Below the pieces are notes generated by a model. The model saw only the letters and a program-made list of their open reading frames with translations. It had not been told where the DNA came from and searched no databases. DNA of 64,000 nt from Sphingopyxis fribergensis. Its GTDB lineage: Bacteria > Pseudomonadota > Alphaproteobacteria > Sphingomonadales > Sphingomonadaceae. The first letter of the stretch is position 1, and the number at the start of each line of letters is the position of its first letter. Positions 57,867-64,000 of the stretch are shown one piece after another. The position numbers were made by a program, and so were the translations under genes. Location of the stretch: assembly GCF_000803645.1 (NCBI RefSeq), contig NZ_CP009122.1:2952501-3016500 (forward strand), given 5' to 3'.

Positions 57867-59108
57867 ATGCTGCACCCCGAGCCCGCCCAAAAGGCCTGGA
57901 ATCCCGATGCGATCAGGAGTGACTTCCCATTAATCGCGGGTTTGTCGGGGTATGGAAGGATCACATATCTCGATAATGCGGCGTCGGCACAGAAGCCACG
58001 CAGCGTGATGGACAGTATGACCGACGGTGCATTCACCCGTTATGCCAATGTCCATCGTGGAGCCCACCGGCTTAGCGGCCTCGCGACGGCGAGCTACGAA
58101 GGCGCGCGCGCCCGGCTGCAGGCCTTTTTGAACGCTCCGGGTGCAGAGCAGGTCATTTTTACGAAATCGGCAACCGAGGCGATCAATCTCGTGGCATCAG
58201 CCTTTGCCGCGATCGTTGCACCGGGGGATGAGATTATTGTCTCCTCACTCGATCATCACGCCAATCTGGTGCCGTGGCATATGCTTCGGGAACGGCGTGG
58301 CATCGTCTTGCGCTGGGTCGATCCTGACGCATTCGGCAATCTCGATCCCGCCGCTTTCGCTGACGCCATCACGCATCGCACGCGCCTTGTGGCGGTCACG
58401 CACATGTCGAATGTTTTCGGGGTATTGACGCCACTCGAGGCAATTGTTCGGCTTGCCCATGAAAGGGGCGTTCCTGTGCTCGCAGATGGAACCCAAGCCG
58501 TAGTACACCACGCAATCGACGTCTCGGCTCTCGACGTCGATTTCTATGCTCTCACCGGCCACAAACTTTATGGGCCGACGGGCATTGGGGCTCTCTATGC
58601 CAAGCCAGGCTGGCTCGAGCGCATGTCGCCAATGCTCGGCGGCGGCGAGATGGTCGCAACAGTAGGTCGCAATCACGTCGAATATGCGCCCGCGCCGCAC
58701 AAGTTCGAAGCCGGAACGCCCCCAATTCTCGAAGCGATCGGACTTGTCGCTGCGCTCGACTATATCGAGAGTGTGGGACGTTCGAGTATCGCGGCCCACG
58801 AGGCCGCGCTTGGTCGCCACGCGCGGGCCCGATTCGCGGCTATTCCGGGCATCACCGTCTTTGGCGATACCGAAAAGCCCGGTCCGATCCTGACGTTTGC
58901 CTCTGCCAGCGCCCATGCCAACGATATAGCGGCAATCCTGGACGGCAAGGGCATCTGCGTCCGTGCCGGAGCGCACTGCACTCAACCGCTTCATCAAATG
59001 CTGGGCTTCAGTTCGACATGCCGCGCGTCGTTCGCCATGTACAGTACGCTGGCTGAAGTCGACGCTCTGGCCGATGCGGTCGACGAGGCGTTGACAATTC
59101 TAAAGTGA
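57867..59108 (+). CDS. SufS-type cysteine desulfurase
   Basis: A 413-residue PLP enzyme read from ATG 57867 behind GGGAGG. Motifs: RITYLDNAASAQKPRSVMDS, YANVHRGAHRLSGLATASYE, IIVSSLDHHANLVPWHMLRE, LADGTQAVVHHAIDV, FYALTGHKLYGPTGIGALYA (Schiff-base Lys) and the active Cys in CVRAGAHCTQPLHQML. It makes persulfide sulfur from cysteine and would hand it to the SufE encoded upstream. With SufE, E1 and MoaD-like carrier it forms a complete sulfur-delivery chain. Stand-alone from any suf operon for Fe-S clusters. Confidence 0.93.
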   Translation: MLHPEPAQKAWNPDAIRSDFPLIAGLSGYGRITYLDNAASAQKPRSVMDSMTDGAFTRYANVHRGAHRLSGLATASYEGARARLQAFLNAPGAEQVIFTKSATEAINLVASAFAAIVAPGDEIIVSSLDHHANLVPWHMLRERRGIVLRWVDPDAFGNLDPAAFADAITHRTRLVAVTHMSNVFGVLTPLEAIVRLAHERGVPVLADGTQAVVHHAIDVSALDVDFYALTGHKLYGPTGIGALYAKPGWLERMSPMLGGGEMVATVGRNHVEYAPAPHKFEAGTPPILEAIGLVAALDYIESVGRSSIAAHEAALGRHARARFAAIPGITVFGDTEKPGPILTFASASAHANDIAAILDGKGICVRAGAHCTQPLHQMLGFSSTCRASFAMYSTLAEVDALADAVDEALTILK

Positions 59109-59132
59109 GATCAGCCGACTGCGGCGCACGCA

Positions 59133-60263
59133 CTACTCGCCGCCAATCCAGGTCCGAACGACCTCAATGTCTTCGGAGAGGTGCACGATATCCGCGCGAG
59201 CGTGCGGCGCCAGACACCCATAGGTGCCAGCCAGCCCCAGTAAAGCCGCCGGCGTTGCGCTCGCCATCTTGCAGGCGTCCGCAAGTTCGACGCGCATGCT
59301 CGAAACAGCGTTCCGAACGGCCCGAGCCATGTCGAGGTCCGAGCCCGCCAAGGTTCCATCTCTCGAACGCAATGCGCCCCGATCGCGAAAAATCTCGGTC
59401 TCGCCAAGCAAAAATGTATCGATATCCGTGCCGACCGTCGGCATGGCATCTGTTACGAGCATCAATTCGTCGGGACCCTTTGCGCGGAAAGCGGCCCGCA
59501 TTGCAGTCGGGTGAACATGGTGCCCATCGGCGATCACGCCACAGATCAACGAAGACGCCAATCCAGCCCCTGCGGCACCCGGCGTGCGGCTAGCTAACGG
59601 TGGCATAGCGTTGAACAAATGCGTGATAGCCTGTAGCCCTTCGCTGATCGCGCGGTCCATATCCTCACTTGTCGCCAGCGTGTGCCCGGCAGAGACAATG
59701 ACGCCCCGAGCCGTCAATTCGGCGATGAGATCGGGCGCGACCGTTTCGGGCGCGAGGGTCACGAGCGTCTTCCCCAAACCGAGCGAGGAAAGCAGATTCA
59801 CGGCCCGCTCGTCCATTTTGCGGATTTTCGAGGCGTCGTGGATGCCCTTCTTTTCGACATTCAGAAAGGGGCCTTCGATATGGATTCCCAAAATGCCGGG
59901 AATACCGATCGCGATCGCGCCGCGCACCGCGGCTATCCCGCGCTCGATCACGTCGAAATCATCGCTGATGAGGGTCGGAAGCATTGCGGTGGTCCCGAAT
60001 TCCCGGTGCGCCTCCGCGATCGCCCTTATCCCGTCGATCGTCGGGGATTCGTTAAACAGCACGGCGCCCCCGCCGTTCACTTGCGTATCGATAAAGCCTG
60101 GAACGAGCATGCCGCCGCCCAATCGAACCGGATCAAACCCAGTCGGGACGCGACTATCGGATACGACATCGACGATCGTCGGTCGGTCGATCAGCAATGC
60201 GTGATCTGTTCGCCATCCGCTTTGCGTGAGAATTCTCGCGCCGATCAGAGCCTTTCTTGTCAT
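59133..60263 (-). CDS. nagA: N-acetylglucosamine-6-phosphate deacetylase
   Basis: A 376-residue amidohydrolase: MLVPGFIDTQVNGGGAVLFN, ILGIHIEGPFLNVEKKGIHD (metal-binding Glu), VIVSAGHTLATSEDMDRAIS, ITHLFNAMPPLASRTPGAAG, VIADGHHVHPTAMRAAFR and LMLVTDAMPTVGTD. It converts GlcNAc-6-P to glucosamine-6-P in the cytoplasm. Its ATG overlaps the stop of the SIS-domain gene (ATGA), so it is the second gene of a - strand operon that completes breakdown of GlcNAc-6-P to fructose-6-P. Confidence 0.94.
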   Translation of the reverse strand: MTRKALIGARILTQSGWRTDHALLIDRPTIVDVVSDSRVPTGFDPVRLGGGMLVPGFIDTQVNGGGAVLFNESPTIDGIRAIAEAHREFGTTAMLPTLISDDFDVIERGIAAVRGAIAIGIPGILGIHIEGPFLNVEKKGIHDASKIRKMDERAVNLLSSLGLGKTLVTLAPETVAPDLIAELTARGVIVSAGHTLATSEDMDRAISEGLQAITHLFNAMPPLASRTPGAAGAGLASSLICGVIADGHHVHPTAMRAAFRAKGPDELMLVTDAMPTVGTDIDTFLLGETEIFRDRGALRSRDGTLAGSDLDMARAVRNAVSSMRVELADACKMASATPAALLGLAGTYGCLAPHARADIVHLSEDIEVVRTWIGGE

Positions 60264-61306
60264 ATCGTTTCGGTTACTTTCTTGAGCAACGGCGGCGTAT
60301 CGGGATCAAATCCCCGTTCAATCGCGAGTGCATTGGCAAAGCGGTAAAAAGACTGGATCATCGCGATCGGCGCTGTCACCGGATGCATATCTGCGACGAC
60401 GGGCAACTCGATGGCACCCTTTCCAACCGCTCCGGCTCCCGCCACGATCGCTCCCTTTTCGACGAACAAGCCAAGCAAGGCGTCCATCCCTGCCCGGGCC
60501 TCGTCGAGCGGCGGAAAGACCAGAATAGGGAAGTTACGATCGACAACCGCCATCGGGCCGTGCGCTACCTCCGCCGTGCTGAAAGCTTCCGCGTGAATTC
60601 CGCATGTCTCCTTAAACTTCAACGCCGCCTCGAGCCCGATCCCGAATGAAGGGCCGCGCCCCAGGACGAAAAGGCTGCGTGCCTGCGTGAAGGGCGCCAG
60701 AGCCTCGTCCCATGACGCGGCCCAAGCGTGGCTCAATTGATCGGGCAGCGCAGAAATGACGGGTTCAAATGCTTGTCGGTCGATGCATTCGGACATGATT
60801 TGGGCGAAGGCTGCAAGCGTCGCGATGAAGCTTTTGGTTGCTGCGACGCTTCGCTCCGGTCCAGCGCGGAGCGGCATGACGATGTCAGCGAGACGTACAA
60901 GAGGTGAGTTTTCGTCATTGACGATCGCGATGACGATCGCCCCAGCCTCTCTCGCCACCTCGGCGGACGCCAGCAGATCGGGGCTCTTCCCCGACTGCGA
61001 CACGACAATAAACGGTTGCTCCGCCATATGCTCCATAGGTACGCGATATACCGAACCCATCGACGGTGGGTGCGACGATACCGTCTTGCGAAGACGCGTC
61101 TCGAAGAGGAATTTTCCATAAGCGGCAGCGTGATCCGAACTGCCGCGGGCGCAGGTGAAAATCGTGTGCGTTGCGGGGCGCATTAGCAGCTTCGCAAGTT
61201 CTTTCGCCAACACGGCATTTTCCGACAATTGCTTGGCGACGATCTGGCCTGCCTCGCTGGCCTCGGCAAACATCAGGGTGGAGCTGGGGTGCGCGGCTGG
61301 CTGCAT
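60260..61306 (-). CDS. SIS-domain glucosamine-6-phosphate deaminase (NagB-II-type)
   Basis: A 348-residue protein read from ATG 61306 (MQPAAHPSSTLMFAEASEAG); the frame opens earlier. Two SIS domains: IFTCARGSSDHAAAYGKFLF, VSQSGKSPDLLASAEVAREA, RSLFVLGRGPSFGIGLEAAL and FKETCGIHAEAFSTAEVAHG. It resembles the isomerase half of GlmS without the glutaminase, as in NagB-II deaminases that turn glucosamine-6-P into fructose-6-P and ammonia. It precedes nagA. TAATACC repeats sit at its start. Confidence 0.9.
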   Translation of the reverse strand: MQPAAHPSSTLMFAEASEAGQIVAKQLSENAVLAKELAKLLMRPATHTIFTCARGSSDHAAAYGKFLFETRLRKTVSSHPPSMGSVYRVPMEHMAEQPFIVVSQSGKSPDLLASAEVAREAGAIVIAIVNDENSPLVRLADIVMPLRAGPERSVAATKSFIATLAAFAQIMSECIDRQAFEPVISALPDQLSHAWAASWDEALAPFTQARSLFVLGRGPSFGIGLEAALKFKETCGIHAEAFSTAEVAHGPMAVVDRNFPILVFPPLDEARAGMDALLGLFVEKGAIVAGAGAVGKGAIELPVVADMHPVTAPIAMIQSFYRFANALAIERGFDPDTPPLLKKVTETI

Positions 61307-61308
61307 GT

Positions 61309-61326
61309 TAATACCTGTATAATACC
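61309..61326. promoter_or_regulatory. TAATACC direct repeats at 11-bp spacing
   Basis: TAATACC at 61309-61315 and again at 61320-61326, with TTTACC following. They lie in the 58-bp divergent region between the SIS gene and the D-lactate dehydrogenase-like gene. The core is the complement of the GGTATTA found upstream of the Ubl operon. Confidence 0.5.
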
Positions 61327-61364
61327 AGTTTACCTCCATCCGCAAGCCAGATATATTCGCGGGC

Positions 61365-62735
61365 ATGACACATCTGCGCGACATGCTTTCGAATTTCCTC
61401 GGCGACCGGCTAATCACCGCTGAAACCGCTCGCATCGCCTATACACAAAGCGAAGGGCACCATCCGGGTGAGTTACCGGCACTGGTGGCCCAGCCGGTTT
61501 CGATCGAGGAGGTTTGCCAGCTCGTCCGAGCTGCCTCGGCGCAGGGCGTCCCGGTTGTGGGCTATGGCGCCGGCACGTCTCTCGAGGGGAACGCCGCTGC
61601 CCTCACATCAGATACGCTCGTCATAGACTTTTCGCGCATGAACGAGATCGTAGAGATTGCGTCGGAAGATTTCCTCGCCGTGGTCCAGCCGGGTGTCACG
61701 CGAGAGCAGCTCAACGAACAGCTACGCGCCACAGGCCTCTTTTTCCCGGTCGATCCCGGGGCCAACGCAACGATCGGCGGGATGATCGCGACCCGCGCGT
61801 CCGGAACGACGACCGTGCGTTATGGCAACATGCGTGACAACCTGCTGGCCCTCAAGGTCGTTTCGGCAACCGGCGAGCTGATCCGGACGGGTACACGGGC
61901 CCGCAAATCGGCGGCTGGCTATGACCTTACGCATCTCTTCGCGGGATCCGAAGGCACGCTGGGCCTGATCGTGGAGGCGACCCTGCGCCTTCACGGGCAA
62001 CCCGAACAGATCGTTTCCGCAAGCTGGGATTTCGCCAACGTGAAGGGTGCGGTCGATACAGTGATCCAGACCATCCAGTCCGGGGTCGCCATCGCACGCA
62101 TGGAGCTTCTCGACACGAGTGCCATGATGGCGTGCAACCGTCAGAGCCATCTCGGCCTTCCCGAATGTCCGACCCTCTTTCTGGAATTCCACGGCTCCGG
62201 TCCCGCCATTGCCGAGCAATTGGAAATCGTTCGCATGCTCGGAGACGCCAACGGCGGCGGGACGCTGAGATCCGCGACAGCGTCGGAAGAGCGAAACGCG
62301 CTGTGGAAAGCGCGGCATCATCTACTTTGGGCATCGCGGTCGATGATTCCCGAGGCGCAGGCCTGGATCACCGACATCTGCGTTCCCATTTCTCGATTGG
62401 CCGAAGCCATTTCGCGCGCGCAAACGATGATCGAGGAATCGGGACTTTTCGCTCCGATTTTGGGTCATGTCGGCGACGGGAATTTCCACGTGTTCTTCAT
62501 TCTCCATCCCGACGACAAGCTCTCGTGGCAAAAGGCGTCAGTCATCAACGACGCCATGGTAGACCACGCGCTCTCGGTTGGTGGGACCTGCACAGGTGAA
62601 CATGGGATCGGCTTGGGCAAGCGCGACGCATTGCTGCGAGAGAATGGCGCAGCCGCCGTCGAGGTCATGCGGCAACTCAAGCAGGCACTCGATCCGCAGG
62701 GCGTCTTCAATCCCGGCAAGATATTTGCGGCATAA
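61365..62735 (+). CDS. FAD-linked D-lactate dehydrogenase-like oxidase
   Basis: A 456-residue flavoprotein of the GlcD/D-lactate dehydrogenase family: VGYGAGTSLEGNAAALTSDT and PGANATIGGMIATRASGTTT for FAD binding, AAGYDLTHLFAGSEGTLGLI, and the C-terminal oxidase domain with ILGHVGDGNFHVFFILHPDD and GTCTGEHGIGLGKRDALL. In a MurNAc-catabolic locus it would oxidise the D-lactate released when MurNAc-6-P loses its lactyl ether. The etherase MurQ is not visible in the window. It is divergent from the SIS-nagA operon, sharing the TAATACC region. Confidence 0.9.
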   Translation: MTHLRDMLSNFLGDRLITAETARIAYTQSEGHHPGELPALVAQPVSIEEVCQLVRAASAQGVPVVGYGAGTSLEGNAAALTSDTLVIDFSRMNEIVEIASEDFLAVVQPGVTREQLNEQLRATGLFFPVDPGANATIGGMIATRASGTTTVRYGNMRDNLLALKVVSATGELIRTGTRARKSAAGYDLTHLFAGSEGTLGLIVEATLRLHGQPEQIVSASWDFANVKGAVDTVIQTIQSGVAIARMELLDTSAMMACNRQSHLGLPECPTLFLEFHGSGPAIAEQLEIVRMLGDANGGGTLRSATASEERNALWKARHHLLWASRSMIPEAQAWITDICVPISRLAEAISRAQTMIEESGLFAPILGHVGDGNFHVFFILHPDDKLSWQKASVINDAMVDHALSVGGTCTGEHGIGLGKRDALLRENGAAAVEVMRQLKQALDPQGVFNPGKIFAA

Positions 62736-62818
62736 TTCCGGCCGCCCCAACCGGGCTGGGAGTGGATCGGCGGCATCCGCTGGGTCGCAACGGCCAGGCC
62801 GGCATCATGCGGACTGTG

Positions 62819-63892
62819 CTAAACCCGCAGCAAAAGACCGCGGCGCTGAAGCGGTACCAGAAACAACCTGCAAATTGTTACCGCAAGAACCGCAAATAGC
62901 ACCGACGACCACATGGCCGACAGACCGGCCTCCTGAAGCCCCGCGAGCAGGTGGTCCCGAATCCGCTCCTCGCCACCCGGCGGAAGGCGCAGCAGGGCGA
63001 TCAGGAGCATATGGATCACATAGATGGTCAGCGCTGCCTGGCCGACCGCGATGAACTGGTTTGCCCAATTATACGGTTGCAGCAGGGGCCATGCGGCGTG
63101 GGCCACAGCATAGGCCAGCGCGCCGATCCCCGATGTCACAAGCACGAAGCTCGCAGTCCACAAATTTTTGTTGATCGGGACGATGGTCGCCGCCAACAGC
63201 CCGGCCAGTACGAGAATGGCGCCGGCGAACGCGAGGCGCCGGATGTGCCTTGGTGCACCGGCCCAACGCGCGAGCGCGATGCCGAAGAAACCGCTCGCCA
63301 TCGAGGGCAACGTGGACAATACACCCTCGGGATCCCAACTGCCGCGCAATATCAGTCCCGGGAGGAATTGCCGATCCAGCAATCCGCTAATTCCCGTACC
63401 GGGAGCGAGGCTGGCAACATTGCTTCCCGCACCTGTAGCCAGCAGCACGAAAGTATGCGTCGCGATGACTGCCAACGCGAGCCCGAGCGGAATGAGCGCA
63501 CCGCGCCCAATGGAGATGATTGCGGCGCAGGCGAGGTACACGATGGCGATGCGCTGCAACACGCCTGTCCATCGCAACTGCCCCCAGTCAAGTTCGGGGC
63601 GCAGGCACCAGTTGAGCGCGACGCCGATCGCAAAGAGCATCGCGCCGCGCCGGACAACCGCGACCCATGCCATCGGCCGCCGACGTCCATCAAGAGCCAG
63701 CGATGTGGAAATGCCGACAATGAGCAGGAAAATCGGAAAGACGATATCAGCAAGCGTCAGGCCGTGCCAAGCGGCATGTCGGAGGATCGCGGGCCCCGCG
63801 GCCGTCTGAAAGTTGACAAGCAACATCAGCATCACATCTGCTCCCCGCAGGAAATCGAGCGGCAGGTCGCGGATGCGCGCCGATTGAGTCAC
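62819..63892 (-). CDS. nagX: NagX-like membrane protein (DUF5009)
   Basis: A 357-residue protein with about ten membrane helices, beginning RDLPLDFLRGADVMLMLLVN and containing HAAWHGLTLADIVFPIFLLI and the Arg/Asp motif of the heparan-alpha-glucosaminide N-acetyltransferase-like family. Members named NagX accompany GlcNAc-use genes in alphaproteobacteria and other marine or soil bacteria and may acetylate or transport amino sugars at the inner membrane. It ends 83 bp from the convergent D-lactate dehydrogenase-like gene. Confidence 0.85.
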   Translation of the reverse strand: MTQSARIRDLPLDFLRGADVMLMLLVNFQTAAGPAILRHAAWHGLTLADIVFPIFLLIVGISTSLALDGRRRPMAWVAVVRRGAMLFAIGVALNWCLRPELDWGQLRWTGVLQRIAIVYLACAAIISIGRGALIPLGLALAVIATHTFVLLATGAGSNVASLAPGTGISGLLDRQFLPGLILRGSWDPEGVLSTLPSMASGFFGIALARWAGAPRHIRRLAFAGAILVLAGLLAATIVPINKNLWTASFVLVTSGIGALAYAVAHAAWPLLQPYNWANQFIAVGQAALTIYVIHMLLIALLRLPPGGEERIRDHLLAGLQEAGLSAMWSSVLFAVLAVTICRLFLVPLQRRGLLLRV

Positions 63893-63957
63893 GGCGCCCG
63901 TCGGTCAGAGCCGACGCATGGTGTCAGGCAGCTCCGTGACATCGGGCCATTTCATTC

Positions 63958-64000
63958 CTACCCGAGCGCCGCGATTGCCTTGGCCAATATTCCGCCGTGA
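63958..64000 (-). CDS. Possible C-terminal end of a further - strand gene (partial)
   Basis: The - strand reads HGGILAKAIAALG then TAG in one frame at the right edge, like the end of a sugar kinase or hydrolase, 65 bp upstream of the NagX start. A second frame continues to a TGA at 63905. The fragment is too short to decide. Confidence 0.25.
   Translation of the reverse strand, partial: HGGILAKAIAALG

Noticed and set aside
55108-59108. SufE and SufS as part of an Fe-S cluster assembly operon
   Set aside because: No sufB, sufC or sufD nearby; instead an E1 and a MoaD-like carrier, pointing to sulfur transfer to a carrier.
1-64000. tRNA, rRNA or CRISPR array
   Set aside because: No cloverleaf-like tRNA, rRNA segment or regular spacer-repeat array was noticed; a covariance-model scan would be needed to exclude a small tRNA.

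Overview
The window is GC-rich DNA with the gene content of an alphaproteobacterium, most likely a sphingomonad (Sphingopyxis/Novosphingobium/Sphingobium type). Pointers are the F-type transfer genes next to luxR-luxI-phyH, a lasso peptide locus with its own isopeptidase and FecI/FecR/TonB receptor, small DUF families common in sphingomonads, and a MucR regulator. Assignment is from protein recognition only. No rRNA, tRNA or CRISPR array was recognised.

Region 1 (1-41.5 kb) is a conjugative element (plasmid or ICE; no replication gene or integrase is visible). It carries the end of an F-type type IV secretion operon (traH, traG), then a cargo zone, then a reverse-strand block with a lytic transglycosylase, a MobF relaxase-helicase (TraI), the coupling protein TraD and a ribbon-helix-helix accessory protein. 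An inverted-repeat-rich gap at 35422-35893 is the best oriT candidate. Stability or defence modules (AbiEii-type, VapBC, RHH-PIN, MNT-HEPN) are scattered through it. The cargo zone has a quorum-sensing operon (luxR, luxI, phyH, gntR), a second luxI without a luxR, and between them a complete lasso peptide system: ECF sigma, anti-sigma, TonB receptor and isopeptidase on the + strand; precursor, B protein and C protein on the - strand. The precursor (27370-27504) is a 44-residue gene. Beyond TraD lie two DUF2493 paralogues, an orphan copy of their N-terminal domain, a DUF736 protein with an SSB-like acidic tail, and a 5'-truncated mucR.

The junction (41.56-43.85 kb) is two insertion sequences side by side, an IS5-family element and an IS701-family element, separated and flanked by CTAG. 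They cut off the 5' end of mucR.

Region 2 (43.9-64 kb) is a different locus. Its frame is amino-sugar / peptidoglycan-sugar recycling: a GntR-UTRA regulator, two anhydro-N-acetylmuramate kinases, a HAD phosphatase, NagA, a SIS-domain deaminase, a D-lactate dehydrogenase-like flavoprotein and a NagX-like membrane protein. Embedded in it is an unusual gene set with two ubiquitin-fold proteins and two E1-like enzymes: a Ubl ending GG-AA followed by a JAB-E1 fusion, and a MoaD-like carrier ending GG beside an E1, a SufE, a SufS-type desulfurase and a CoA-transferase. Between the two sets are a TIM-barrel protein, an acyl-CoA-dehydrogenase-fold flavin oxygenase coupled to a DegT aminotransferase, and a radical SAM/SPASM enzyme. 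I read this as a probable sulfur-carrier-dependent tailoring or biosynthetic pathway built on an amino sugar. That interpretation is inference, and this is the most novel part of the window.
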